Source of the DNA: Sedimentisphaerales bacterium
GTDB taxonomy: Bacteria; Planctomycetota; Phycisphaerae; Sedimentisphaerales; Anaerobacaceae
Reading direction: 5' to 3'
Assembly (NCBI GenBank): GCA_016931715.1
Contig: JAFGEF010000038.1
Span: forward strand, 1 to 64,000
Length of the DNA: 64,000 nucleotides
Each line of letters opens with the position of its first letter. The first letter of the stretch is position 1. This document shows, one piece after another, positions 25,035-33,602 of the stretch. A program made the translations under genes and the position numbers. The notes below the pieces were generated by a model, which saw only the letters and a list, made by a program, of their open reading frames with translations, did not search any database and was not told where the DNA came from.

Positions 25035-26851
25035 GAGGCAGTCCGAAGCTCAAAGCTATTAAAACAAGGTTTGAATTTTTCTACTAAGCAGCTTTGCCAA
25101 GCTAATTTACCCGCTGATGAAATATCCATAGGAAGTGCCTGAACAAGAATCGATGAATCTGTTTCTTTTAACCACGCTTTTCGACAATCTGAAGTAAATC
25201 GGGCATGTAAATCAAGTGCCTCTCCGGCGTAAAGTTTACGTTCTTGATCACTAAGAACATATATACCAGATTTATGAATTAACTTGCTTATATTTAATTC
25301 TTCAATAGGTATCATCTTCCCGAGACGTGATGGAGGTGTAAGTATAGTAGCTCTACTTCGAGCATATTTCGCTTCTTTTCTTAATTTTAATGCCGCCCAG
25401 CGATAATTAAGGGGCTTAAAACCAGGAGCAAATCTATGAGCTATTTTGTCAAATTCAGTAGCGAGAGTTGGGTCACAAAGAATTTCGTCAAGACTTACTG
25501 CTGATTTGTTATCAATCATTATCTGCCATGCTATCTCACTGGCAAAAATATATTTGTCACATTCTTCCCACGGAATAGTTGTTCGGTGGACAGTTTCAAT
25601 ATGTGCAAGTTTACCTTGTTTGCGTAACCTAAATAATAACATATTCCACGTTTTTGAATCACCAGCCAATCCTAATCTATTACAGGTAGCAATGAATTCT
25701 TTATTTATTTCTGGATCAGCCACAACTCGATCCGAAGAAAATCCATTGTTTGTTAAACAAAAGGCTTCAATAATTCCATCATATGTCATCTCTAACTGGA
25801 TTTTACTAATTTGATTTTCTCTTGATTTTAGATTTTCTGATAATTGGATTTGTGAGCTTGAATTTTTTTCTCGGCTTCTTTTGTTTCTTGAGTTTGCAGT
25901 TTTAGGAGCACTTTTCATAGGTTCTGGTGAACCATCAAGTCTGTCACCAACACGGATATTCTTGAGACGTTCAAGTCCATATTTCACGTAGGTATTGGAA
26001 ATATCAAAACCAATAAAACGTCGCCCCAGTTTCTTAGCAACCGCAAGAGTCGTTGCACTACCTGAAAACGGATCAAGAACAATATCACCAGGATTTGAAC
26101 ATGTTCTAATAATCCGTCCTAACAATTGCTCAGGCATTTGGCATCCATGAAAACCTGCTCGTTCCTTAAACGTTCCTGCAACCCGTGGAAAATACCATGT
26201 ATTTTCAGATGGTGCAAAACTATGCTCCAAATCCTGTGGACGTAAAATATAAGTTCTATCATGATCTGATGTAAAAGAAGAAAGCTGGGGATGCCAAGAT
26301 TCTTCTTCATCACTAATCACTTCACCAACAGCGTCTGCCGGTCGAATAATCCAGGTGTCATCAGGAAGACGACCTTGGGGATTGGCACGATTGTCGTTAT
26401 AGACAAGCTCTCGTGCCGAAGGAACTCGGTTTTCAAGGTCTTTTTCACGAAACGTAAAATTATTAGGGTTTTTAGTAAAATAAAATAAGTGCGTATGTGA
26501 ACGCGTAAATTTCTGAGAGCAATTAACTCCAAATGTAAAGTACCAAATTACCCAACTACGACAGTGAAATCCAGCTTTAAGGCTTTCAATTTTCAATTCA
26601 GCGGCATATTCATCTCCGATACTAAGCCAGAAAGTGCCGTTTGGTTTTAATACACGATATACAGCCCTAATCCACTCTGCAGACCAATCTATATACTTTT
26701 GGTGCTCTTTGCAATCATCATATACATCGTAGTCGTATCCTATATTGAATGGTGGATCAGCAAAAACAAGGTCGATACTTCCTTCCGGCCTTATATTCAT
26801 TAACTTTATGCAATCACCAAGCTGTATTGTGTTCAAAACCTGCTCAACCAT
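25031..26851 (-). CDS. DNA methyltransferase fused to a degenerate copy of the nuclease module
   Basis: 606 residues. Residues 1-295 are a beta-class N6-adenine/N4-cytosine methyltransferase: catalytic motif IV DPPF at 32-35 comes first, SAM-binding motif I DPFSGSATT near 258-266 comes last. After a Ser/Lys-rich linker, residues about 350-606 repeat the adjacent nuclease protein: SSDRVVADPEIN, LDEILCDP, YRWAALKLRK, then GIYVL and LYAG. In this copy the R-x3-H histidine is Asp and the metal-binding Glu is Gln, so it should not cut DNA. It may act as a shared target-recognition unit. It is the first gene of the operon. GIY-YIG restriction enzymes such as Eco29kI and Hpy188I are known, but I do not know this fusion. 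Confidence 0.85.
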   Translation of the reverse strand: MVEQVLNTIQLGDCIKLMNIRPEGSIDLVFADPPFNIGYDYDVYDDCKEHQKYIDWSAEWIRAVYRVLKPNGTFWLSIGDEYAAELKIESLKAGFHCRSWVIWYFTFGVNCSQKFTRSHTHLFYFTKNPNNFTFREKDLENRVPSARELVYNDNRANPQGRLPDDTWIIRPADAVGEVISDEEESWHPQLSSFTSDHDRTYILRPQDLEHSFAPSENTWYFPRVAGTFKERAGFHGCQMPEQLLGRIIRTCSNPGDIVLDPFSGSATTLAVAKKLGRRFIGFDISNTYVKYGLERLKNIRVGDRLDGSPEPMKSAPKTANSRNKRSREKNSSSQIQLSENLKSRENQISKIQLEMTYDGIIEAFCLTNNGFSSDRVVADPEINKEFIATCNRLGLAGDSKTWNMLLFRLRKQGKLAHIETVHRTTIPWEECDKYIFASEIAWQIMIDNKSAVSLDEILCDPTLATEFDKIAHRFAPGFKPLNYRWAALKLRKEAKYARSRATILTPPSRLGKMIPIEELNISKLIHKSGIYVLSDQERKLYAGEALDLHARFTSDCRKAWLKETDSSILVQALPMDISSAGKLAWQSCLVEKFKPCFNSFELRTAS

Positions 26852-27303
26852 AGGAAATATAACTCTCTTGGCTACTTTACTATAATCACTTGTTCAAAAA
26901 CCAATAATTTACTAAATTATACCTTTCAAAGAATAAGATTCAAGCAAGGAAATGCTCAGATAAAAATAAAAAATATTTTCGAGTTTTAAAATTTAAAACG
27001 AATTCATTCCATCAACAAGTTATTAGTAAGTATAATTTAGGCAAATTAAATGTAAGTCCTTTGTTAACATGCAACTATAAAAACAGCAAAAAATATCAAG
27101 CATCAATCCAATGTATTATGTATAATTTGCCTGCCGCTCAAACCAAAATTTAGATTTTTGTATGCCTGTAAAAAAGAAAAATCCGAATTGACTTCGTCAG
27201 GCGAGCGGTTATAAAATATCCTTCATTTACAAGGTTGTTACTGGAGTTGTTATTAAGAATTTGTTTTAGACAGTAATGGAATTATTAAATATAGACCAGC
27301 AAA
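26852..27303. other. AT-rich intergenic region between divergent genes
   Basis: 452 bases between the methyltransferase operon (leftward) and a toroid protein gene (rightward). No gene is supported. TTGTTT at 27261-27266 and TATTAA at 27283-27288 (16-base spacer) is a possible weak promoter for the rightward gene. Confidence 0.4.
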
Positions 27304-28302
27304 ATGAACCGGCGATGGATTGAAAAACTTAAATATAATTCAATCGAGCCTCTGTTATCATCAAATTATCCTGCTGTTATTTATTTTACCAGGAAGGATT
27401 TGTTAGATGAGAAAGTCGGCTCAATTAATGAAATATGGGAACTGCCGGAAGTTAAAAAGATATTAAAGAAGCAAAGAGAAAACGGCGAGTTCAATCCTGT
27501 CTCTAAACACCCATTACTTGAAACGTGGCGACAATTCCGATTCTTAATTGATCAATACGGCTTAAACAAACAGCATCCGGCTATAGTAAAAGCCACTGAA
27601 TTTATTTTCTCCTGCCAATCCAGGGAAGGTGATATTCGCGGTATTTTGGGAAACCAATATGCTCCGTATTATACAGGCGCAATCCTTTATTTGTTGATAA
27701 AAGCTGGTTATGAAAAGGATAAACGTGTCGAAAAGGCAATGAAATGGCTGATTAATATAAGACAAAACGATGGAGGCTGGATAATCGGAAGTCCGGGATT
27801 AATCAATCATAGTTGGAAGGAAATGTGCGAAATTACTGAGAGGATGGAAATAGAACCAGTCAAGGATTTTGACAAAACAAAGCCATTTTCCGCGGCGGGA
27901 ACAGGAATGGTTATCAGGGCTTTTGCTGTTCACCCAAAATACAGACAATCACAATACGCGGTAAAAGCAGCGGAATTATTAAAGTCAAAATTCTTCAAAA
28001 AAGATAACTGGACATGGTATCAGCATCCTGACAACTGGGTACGTTTTCAGTTTCCTTACTGGTGGAATCATCTGGCAGCCGCACTTGATTCTATATCTTT
28101 GATTGGATTGTCGAAAGAAGATGAAAATATTAAAACAGCTCTGCAATGGTTCATCGATAACCAGCAGAAAAATGGGCTTTGGAAAATATCTTATTCAAAA
28201 ATCCATAAATCAAGCGATAATCAGAAAGAATATGAAATGCAGTTGTGGATAACTCTAAACATTTGCAGAATTTTTAAAAGATTTTTTGGTAATGAAAAAT
28301 GA
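27304..28302 (+). CDS. Prenyltransferase/squalene-cyclase-like alpha-toroid protein
   Basis: 332 residues. Helical repeats typical of the six-hairpin/terpenoid cyclase toroid fold: LNKQHPAIVKATEFIFSCQSREGDI, KAMKWLINIRQNDGGWIIGSPG (QNDGGW is a QW-like motif), and ALQWFIDNQQKNGLWKISYS. No DxDD or DDxD cyclase motif or signal peptide is seen, so catalysis of terpene cyclisation is unlikely; the family includes many uncharacterised bacterial members. No clear ribosome binding site precedes the ATG. It is a single gene, 75 bases ahead of a TauE-like exporter in the same direction. Confidence 0.75.
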   Translation: MNRRWIEKLKYNSIEPLLSSNYPAVIYFTRKDLLDEKVGSINEIWELPEVKKILKKQRENGEFNPVSKHPLLETWRQFRFLIDQYGLNKQHPAIVKATEFIFSCQSREGDIRGILGNQYAPYYTGAILYLLIKAGYEKDKRVEKAMKWLINIRQNDGGWIIGSPGLINHSWKEMCEITERMEIEPVKDFDKTKPFSAAGTGMVIRAFAVHPKYRQSQYAVKAAELLKSKFFKKDNWTWYQHPDNWVRFQFPYWWNHLAAALDSISLIGLSKEDENIKTALQWFIDNQQKNGLWKISYSKIHKSSDNQKEYEMQLWITLNICRIFKRFFGNEK

Positions 28303-28377
28303 ATTTGTCTGAAAACAGCCGGTTTTGAATAGTAATAGTAACTCAGAGAATTTAACCTGTGTTCGGCTGCGTGGAGT

Positions 28378-29148
28378 ATGTATATGGAATTTGTCTGGCT
28401 TGTGACGGTTGGATTTATCGCTGGCGCTTTCGGAACGCTTGTCGGCGCCGGCGGCGGATTTATCGCCATGCCGTTCCTGTTAGTGTTTTATAAAGATACA
28501 CCGCCCGAAGTGCTCACTGCGGTTTCGCTTGCAATGATTTGCGGAAATTCGGTTTCCGGCTCAATTGCTTACGCGAAGATGAAAAGGATAAATTATCGGG
28601 CGGGGCTGTTATTTGCCTTGGCGGCTGTACCAGGCTCTATAATCGGCGCGATGGCGGTAGATTATATACCGAGGAGAGAATTTGATATATTTTTTGGCGT
28701 TGTCATGCTGCTTGTGAGTGTGTACCTGTTTTTAAGACCGGGTAAATCCAGCGAAAGTCACAACGTCGCCGGCAATAAATTTAATTTATGGATAGGCGCT
28801 TCTTCGAGTTTTTTTGTCGGGATGCTTTCATCTCTGCTCGGAATAGGAGGCGGGATAATTCATGTGCCTGTTATGATTTATCTTCTTGACTTCCCTGTGC
28901 ATATAGCGACCGCGACGAGTCATTTTGTCTTAGCGATAATGACATTTGCCGCAACAATATTTCATATTTGCACAGGAAATTTGACAGGCAGTTTTCCAAT
29001 GGTTCTTGCCCTGATAACAGGCGTTATCGTGGGAGCGCAGGTGGGCGCCTGGGCATCCAGCAAAATAGGCGGCAAAGGCATCGTAAGGGGACTGGCGATA
29101 GCTTTATTAATCGCGGCAGCACGAATTCTCTGGATGGCTTTAAAATAA
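28378..29148 (+). CDS. TauE/SafE-family anion exporter
   Basis: 256 residues in about eight TM helices forming two related halves, each starting with a glycine-rich helix: FIAGAFGTLVGAGGGFIAMPFLL and FVGMLSSLLGIGGGIIHVPVMIYL. These are the TauE/SafE (DUF81) signatures. Such proteins export sulfite, sulfoacetate or related organic anions across the inner membrane. The substrate cannot be inferred here because no sulfur gene is adjacent. Start at ATG 28378 or the next Met two codons on. Confidence 0.92.
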   Translation: MYMEFVWLVTVGFIAGAFGTLVGAGGGFIAMPFLLVFYKDTPPEVLTAVSLAMICGNSVSGSIAYAKMKRINYRAGLLFALAAVPGSIIGAMAVDYIPRREFDIFFGVVMLLVSVYLFLRPGKSSESHNVAGNKFNLWIGASSSFFVGMLSSLLGIGGGIIHVPVMIYLLDFPVHIATATSHFVLAIMTFAATIFHICTGNLTGSFPMVLALITGVIVGAQVGAWASSKIGGKGIVRGLAIALLIAAARILWMALK

Positions 29149-29211
29149 GAAACTTTGGGACAATATGGATAGTTACTCTTTTTATATCGTTTGTGAATAA
29201 ATACTTTTAAT

Positions 29212-29233
29212 TTGAATTTTTGCAAAACTCTTA
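29212..29233 (-). repeat. Second copy of the TAAGAGTTTTGCAAAA motif
   Basis: The reverse complement of this segment reads TAAGAGTTTTGCAAAAATTC, matching 8649-8670 in 20 of the first 21 positions. It lies between a transporter gene and trpC. Confidence 0.45.
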
Positions 29234-29235
29234 TT

Positions 29236-30048
29236 TTAGCCGAACAGTTCTTTGAATTTTTGTTCGATGTCGGGATTTTCACAGAGAGTCTGGCCTATTA
29301 AAACCGCTTTAACCCCCGCTTTCTTAAGTGTCTCGACGTCGGCTCTTGTTTTTATGCCGCTCTCGGCAACCAGCTCATCTGTATTATCCAGAAGTCCCGC
29401 CAGGCGTGAAGTTGTTTTCAAATCGACTTTCATTGTAGTCAAATCGCGATTGTTGATTCCAAGAACGCTGTATCCTTTTTTGGGAAATCCTGTAATTTTG
29501 CGTATTTTCAAAAGAGTATCTGCATCATGTATCTCGAGCAGGACAGTTAAAGTAAGCTCCGCCGCGGTAATCATCAGGTCCATCAATTCACCGGTTTTAA
29601 GCGCATCGGCTATCAGCAGTATCGCATCTGCTCCCGCGGCACGAGATTCGTAAACCTGCCATATATCGACAATAAAATCTTTCCGCAAAACAGGTAAAGT
29701 CACTACATCGTGCACCTGCTTTACATATTCGAGCCTGCCCTGAAAATATTTTTCATCCGTCAAAACGCTGATTGCATTGGCTCCGCATTTTTCATATATT
29801 TGCGCAATGGCAACCGGGTCGAAATCCCTGCGAATCAAACCAGCTGATGGTGACGCTTTCTTTACTTCCGCGATAACATTTATTCCACGACTGCTCGGCT
29901 GTGTGACGGCTTTATAAAAATTCCTGCATTTTGGCAGCGAGCTGATTTGTTCTTTCAGTTCGTCGAGCCTGGTCAGGGACTTTCTCTCTGCTACCTCATT
30001 CCTTTTATCGGCGATAATTTTATCTAAAATATTTGCCAATTTTGTCAT
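29236..30048 (-). CDS. trpC: Indole-3-glycerol phosphate synthase
   Basis: 270 residues, monofunctional, full length. Catalyses ring closure of CdRP to indole-3-glycerol phosphate in tryptophan synthesis. Seen: VIAEVKKASPSAGLIRRDFDP (catalytic Glu and Lys, phosphate-binding SPS), VLRKDFIVDIWQVYESRAAGADAILLI, GINNRDL and LVAESGI. It overlaps the preceding DUF1844 gene by four bases (ATGA). No other trp gene is nearby, so the pathway is dispersed. Confidence 0.97.
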   Translation of the reverse strand: MTKLANILDKIIADKRNEVAERKSLTRLDELKEQISSLPKCRNFYKAVTQPSSRGINVIAEVKKASPSAGLIRRDFDPVAIAQIYEKCGANAISVLTDEKYFQGRLEYVKQVHDVVTLPVLRKDFIVDIWQVYESRAAGADAILLIADALKTGELMDLMITAAELTLTVLLEIHDADTLLKIRKITGFPKKGYSVLGINNRDLTTMKVDLKTTSRLAGLLDNTDELVAESGIKTRADVETLKKAGVKAVLIGQTLCENPDIEQKFKELFG

Positions 30049-30428
30049 CCCGCGATTCTTACATAACTCATTCGCAGATCGCTGAGAGTATCAGCCAGCA
30101 CTTTCTGTTCCTGTTCAGTCAGATTCCCCTTGGTTTTTTCTTCGAGAGTCGCAAGCATATCGATATTATATTTCGCCAGTTCCAGGTCAGGCTCTCTTTC
30201 TTCCTGTCCCTTAATTTTCAGAAAACCCATCGCGAACAAAGCCTGTGTAGTAAGCATACTCACCAAAGCAGCGAAGTTTCCCGGAGGTATCGGGCCGCGA
30301 CCTTCTGTTTCTTCTTTTTCCTCTTCAGCAGCGAGAATTTCTTTTTCTTTTTGAGCTTCCTGTTTCCAGTCTTCGTCAATTATTATTTTTTTCTCTTCTT
30401 CTTTTTTCTCTTTTTCAGCGTTTGCCAT
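30045..30428 (-). CDS. DUF1844 family protein
   Basis: 127 residues from the ATG ending at 30428, which has GGAG 6 bases upstream; an ATG four codons earlier lacks a site. The N-terminal half is extremely rich in Lys and Glu; the C-terminal half, NFAALVSMLTTQALFAMGFLK through LADTLSDLRMSYV, is the DUF1844 domain. That family is widespread in Planctomycetes and Deltaproteobacteria and often accompanies basic metabolism genes; its function is unknown. It lies in an operon with smpB upstream and trpC downstream. Confidence 0.88.
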   Translation of the reverse strand: MANAEKEKKEEEKKIIIDEDWKQEAQKEKEILAAEEEKEETEGRGPIPPGNFAALVSMLTTQALFAMGFLKIKGQEEREPDLELAKYNIDMLATLEEKTKGNLTEQEQKVLADTLSDLRMSYVRIAG

Positions 30429-30467
30429 AATTATCTCCATCAGATTTTAATTACTGTATATTTTGGT

Positions 30468-30959
30468 TTATTTTCTGTATTTTTTCATGTTCCTGTCCAA
30501 ATCGCGTTTCTGGTCTCGTTCGGTAATAGTTTTTCTTTTGTCGTATTGCCTTTTACCCTTTGCCAAACCAAGCTCGACTTTAGCAAAACCTCTGTCATTG
30601 AAATATATTCGCAATGGCACGAAAGTAAAGCCTCTTTGCTCGAGTTTTATTTTTATTTTGCGAATTTCGGCTTTGTGCAGCAGCAGTTTTCTTTTTCGCG
30701 TCGGGTCGTGAGGCCGTGCGCCTGCCTGCTGGTATTGAGTGATGCTCGTACCGTAAAGCCAGCACTGGTCGCCATCAATTCGTGCGTACGAGCCGCTCAG
30801 GTCCGCCGCCCCGATACGCAGCGATTTAACTTCTGTTCCCAACAGCGAAAGTCCGGCCTCGAACTTATCGACTATCTCGAAGTTCATAAAAGCCTTTTTA
30901 TTGACCGCTGCATGCCCATGTTTTTCTTTTTTTTCATTAGATTTTGCTGACATTCTCAT
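30468..30959 (-). CDS. smpB: SsrA-binding protein SmpB
   Basis: 163 residues from the ATG ending at 30959; the frame is open 47 codons further up but that stretch is unrelated to SmpB. The OB-fold core is clear: NKKAFMNFEIVDKFEAGLSLLGTEVKSLR, SGSYARIDGDQCWLYG, HDPTRKRKLLLHKAEI, and FVPLRIYFNDRGFAKVELGLAKGKRQYDKR with a basic C-terminal tail that enters the ribosome. It delivers tmRNA to stalled ribosomes for trans-translation. No tmRNA gene was found near it. A 15-codon ORF overlaps its start (ATGA), which may couple translation. Confidence 0.95.
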   Translation of the reverse strand: MRMSAKSNEKKEKHGHAAVNKKAFMNFEIVDKFEAGLSLLGTEVKSLRIGAADLSGSYARIDGDQCWLYGTSITQYQQAGARPHDPTRKRKLLLHKAEIRKIKIKLEQRGFTFVPLRIYFNDRGFAKVELGLAKGKRQYDKRKTITERDQKRDLDRNMKKYRK

Positions 30960-31003
30960 ATCATAGCCGCAGATGCCGGTTTTTGCAAGATTTGCCGCTT
31001 CAT
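30956..31003 (-). CDS. Possible 15-codon leader ORF coupled to smpB
   Basis: ATG at 31003 opens a 15-codon frame (MKRQILQKPASAAMI) whose TGA overlaps the smpB ATG by four bases. AAGGAT stands 10-11 bases upstream, while smpB itself lacks a ribosome binding site. Coupled re-initiation would explain smpB translation. It rests on geometry only. Confidence 0.3.
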   Translation of the reverse strand: MKRQILQKPASAAMI

Positions 31004-31024
31004 CTTCTCTTATATCCTTAATTC

Positions 31025-31050
31025 TTTTAAAAACATTGCGCTTTGCGCAA
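31025..31050 (-). terminator. TTGCGC-AAA-GCGCAA hairpin with T-run in smpB leader
   Basis: On the minus strand the six-base-pair stem is followed by TGTTTTT, 20-odd bases before the leader ORF. It is identical over 21 bases to the hairpin at 12086. It could attenuate smpB transcription or end an upstream transcript. Confidence 0.45.
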
Positions 31051-31191
31051 CTTTTTCCTCTTTTCCGAAAAAATCTGCTGTTTTTGTAAAAATTTATCAA
31101 ATATTTCGAAAAATATTTAAAAAGTAAGTCAACATTTTGCCATCGACAAACGCCTTGTATATAGTGAAATCAGATTTAATTTTTCACAAAA

Positions 31192-31229
31192 AGCCGGGGG
31201 CTGCGGGCGGCGCATAAATGCCCCCGGCT
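31192..31229. repeat. GC-rich hairpin, 10-bp stem
   Basis: AGCCGGGGGC (31192-31201) pairs exactly with GCCCCCGGCT (31220-31229), flanked by A and T runs on both sides, so it could stop transcription in either direction. It lies immediately before the pilin remnant. Confidence 0.65.
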
Positions 31230-31239
31230 GATTTTTGAA

Positions 31240-31517
31240 ATGTACATAGAAGATAACCATGGAGAATTCTTGAATTTTATCGGAGATGCTTTGTGGTTAA
31301 TACGCGGTTCACAGCTTGAGGAAGGTGATCCAAACACAGCGCCGATAAGTACATATGTTAATGCCAAAGGGATTGGTTAGTAAGAAAAATCGGACTTAAA
31401 GAACTCTGGACATTAAAATGGAATATGCATTTTGATACAGCAAATTATTGTACAATAGCAGGGGGCGTAAAACCTGAAGACTGGCCGGAGTGGATGAGAG
31501 GATTTAAAGACTACTGA
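31240..31517 (+). pseudogene. Decayed C-terminal part of a planctomycete prepilin-like protein
   Basis: Frame one (31240-31380) reads EDNHGEFLNFIGDALWLIRG...GDPNTAPISTYVNAKGIG then stop. From 31380 a different frame continues RKIGLKELWTLKWNMHFDT...AGGVKPEDWPEWMRGFKDY and ends at a TGA (31515-31517). The ending LKELWTLKW...PEDWPEWMRGFKDY is, from memory, the C-terminus of a large family of type II secretion-like prepilins in Sedimentisphaerales-type planctomycetes. A one-base frameshift near 31377 and lack of the N-terminal prepilin helix mark it as a remnant. It sits beside the T2SS operon. Confidence 0.6.
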
Positions 31518-31583
31518 TAATCTATAAATTATACGGCTAAAGAAGCGATCAATTATAAAATGATGGGTGAATAAATTATTTGT

Positions 31584-32096
31584 TTAATCGCTGGCTGTGT
31601 AGAAATATTTAAAGTCTATCAGTATGTCCCATTCGTCAGGTATGTTTTCTTTTTTGTCAAGTTTTACGGAATTGCAGACAAGTTTCGGCCAGCGGGTCTG
31701 TATAATCGACAGGAATTTTGCGAACCTGGTTATATCGATATTCGATAATCTTACCGTTGCAGATTGTGATTTGCTGTTTTTTGAATCAATGGTTGTTCCC
31801 GAGTTCAATTTACACTTGGCCGGAGGAATATCGCACAATGAAGCAATCTCGAAGATAACAAGTTCATACGCGAATTCGACAGTTTCTTTGTTCGGGTCAC
31901 CGGATTCTATCCGCTCAGGCTCAAGTGACAAAATATCGAGCATTACATTATTTGCATCAGTATAATCTGATATGTCATTTTTAAGTTTCTCCTGCGTATC
32001 AGGCAGATATAAGCCAAGAACTAATGCGGGCCATATCGCAGCAAGAACAGGTACGATTATGTAAAATATGACAGAATTTTTTAATATATTTTTCAT
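31584..32096 (-). CDS. gspM: T2SS inner-membrane protein, GspM/PilO-like
   Basis: 170 residues. One N-terminal TM helix (about 8-29, VIFYIIVPVLAAIWPALVLGLYL), a short coiled segment, then a small alpha/beta periplasmic domain with the ferredoxin-like pattern of GspM/PilO (ATVRLSNIDITRFAKFLSIIQTRWP). Last gene of the gsp operon, 20 bases after gspL, the usual place for gspM. It would pair with GspL in the inner-membrane platform. The assignment rests on position, size and topology more than on sequence. Confidence 0.65.
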   Translation of the reverse strand: MKNILKNSVIFYIIVPVLAAIWPALVLGLYLPDTQEKLKNDISDYTDANNVMLDILSLEPERIESGDPNKETVEFAYELVIFEIASLCDIPPAKCKLNSGTTIDSKNSKSQSATVRLSNIDITRFAKFLSIIQTRWPKLVCNSVKLDKKENIPDEWDILIDFKYFYTASD

Positions 32097-32116
32097 GATA
32101 ATTCACCATTTGTAAT

Positions 32117-33577
32117 TCAGCTTGCGGGTTCTAACGTAAATCTAAAATTGGTACGCTTAGTCTGCTTGTTCACTTCGAGATTAGAACTTTTAACTTCCAG
32201 GCCGGTATCTTTTAAATCATTAATGAATTTTGTTGTGTTCAAGATGTCACCTGAAATAGAAATATTTTTTTCTGTAATATCAATGGATTTAATATTTAAG
32301 CCTGTTTGCTTTGCGCTTTTGTTCAGCGCTTTAAGTACAAGAGTTAATTTGGATGATACTGAAGTTCCCTGAGTTATGATGCCTGCCCTTCCCGCTTTAA
32401 TGGTTATAAGTTCATTGTTAAGATTCTTAAGAGCTTTTTGGGTCGTAACAGTATTCGACAGCTTTTTTCCCATCACGATTTCGTAGTTCCTGTCGAATTT
32501 TATCCTTGCATTTTTTATGTCTTTTTTAACGCTGAAAAGGTTCATCTGAAAGTACACGCCGACCGCGATAAGCAGGATAGTGACAGAAACCATCGCGAAC
32601 TTGAGTGCATTTCGTGTTTTAATTTTTTTACCCTGGAACGGGCTGAAATCATCCCGGAAATTTACTGTTTGCTCTTTCTCCCGCAGCGACAGCGCTGCAC
32701 CGTAAGCTATCGCGAAATCAACGCGATTGATTCGATCTTCATTTTCTGCGTGCAGGCTGTCCGGCTCTCCGAAAAATTCAATTCCTTTTGCCAGGATTCC
32801 GGTTTTTTCGGTAACGGATGGAAAATCAACAATTCCTGCAGAATCGAAGATTCTAAGGGAATTTATCGGCTCCCGGCTGCCGAATAAAGGAGTTGTTATC
32901 ATTATTTCTCTTGCAAGCAGTTCTGTCCTTTTCTGTTTTGCGCCGACAAGGAATGTCCGTACGGCGGAAGAGTCGTACGAGCCGGAGCTGTCCGGGTCTC
33001 GCGGTGCAATAAGATAGCCGCTGTGTTTGGAAAGCATTCCGAACAGGCAGCCTTCTGTGGATTCGCCTTTGGGAATTTTATGAGAAACTAATTTTGACAG
33101 GCAAATTACATCAGGCTTAATAGTTATAGGATCAAAATTATACTGCTGAAGTGAAAGAAGAATCTCCGATAATATTTTCTTCTGTGCGGTAAAGACAGTC
33201 AGATTCGAGCCTGACTGACTTGTTGAATTTATCTCGAACGCCAGGACTGTTTCGGAAATATCTGTCGCAAGGGCTTCTTCCGTATCAAATCTGATTGTTG
33301 ACGAGATTTGTTTTTGGTCCGTAAATTCACTATGCACGCTGTGCTGCATGAAAAGTGAGCAGTCTATCGCAACAGCGACTTCGGAAAACGACATTTTTTT
33401 CTCGGCGCAGCTCTGCGCAATCAGGCTTGCCAACGCAGGTATTTTCGGCTGTTCCTGGTCCTTTGCTGTAACAGTGAAGCAATCAGGGATATTATCGCCC
33501 TTACCTGGCGGAGCGAGGCAAACGACAGTCGCGGTGTCTTTTGTAAAATAAATACCGAGTAAATTTTTTGATTCCAT
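32117..33577 (-). CDS. gspL: T2SS GspL-like (PilM-PilN-like) platform protein
   Basis: 486 residues. The N-terminal 300 residues are an actin-like cytoplasmic domain as in GspL/PilM (LLGIYFTKDTATVVCLAPPG, VAVAIDCSLFMQHSVHSEFTD, FDITKP-like PITIKPDVICLSKLV). A TM helix near 325-347 (ALKFAMVSVTILLIAVGVYFQ) is followed by a PilN-like periplasmic domain. The actin-like part binds the GspE ATPase in known systems. It lies between gspK and gspM, which fits. The symbol follows the operon order; PilM/PilN fusion would describe it equally well. Confidence 0.75.
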   Translation of the reverse strand: MESKNLLGIYFTKDTATVVCLAPPGKGDNIPDCFTVTAKDQEQPKIPALASLIAQSCAEKKMSFSEVAVAIDCSLFMQHSVHSEFTDQKQISSTIRFDTEEALATDISETVLAFEINSTSQSGSNLTVFTAQKKILSEILLSLQQYNFDPITIKPDVICLSKLVSHKIPKGESTEGCLFGMLSKHSGYLIAPRDPDSSGSYDSSAVRTFLVGAKQKRTELLAREIMITTPLFGSREPINSLRIFDSAGIVDFPSVTEKTGILAKGIEFFGEPDSLHAENEDRINRVDFAIAYGAALSLREKEQTVNFRDDFSPFQGKKIKTRNALKFAMVSVTILLIAVGVYFQMNLFSVKKDIKNARIKFDRNYEIVMGKKLSNTVTTQKALKNLNNELITIKAGRAGIITQGTSVSSKLTLVLKALNKSAKQTGLNIKSIDITEKNISISGDILNTTKFINDLKDTGLEVKSSNLEVNKQTKRTNFRFTLEPAS

Positions 33578-33602
33578 TTATCCTAAGCTCCTAAATCAGC
33601 CT

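Noticed and set aside
27304..28302. Calling the toroid protein a squalene-hopene cyclase
   Set aside because: No DxDD motif, half the usual length and only one QW-like motif.
30033..30950. 305-codon plus-strand frame rich in Phe and Ser
   Set aside because: It is the reverse strand of the Lys/Glu-rich DUF1844 and SmpB coding regions; composition is an artefact of their codons.
30960..31100. 47-codon N-terminal extension of smpB
   Set aside because: Contains the terminator-like hairpin and is unlike SmpB; the shorter start gives the family length.
31051..31583. Search for a tmRNA gene upstream of smpB
   Set aside because: No tRNA-like ends, no tag reading frame, and the region is explained by a hairpin and a pilin remnant.
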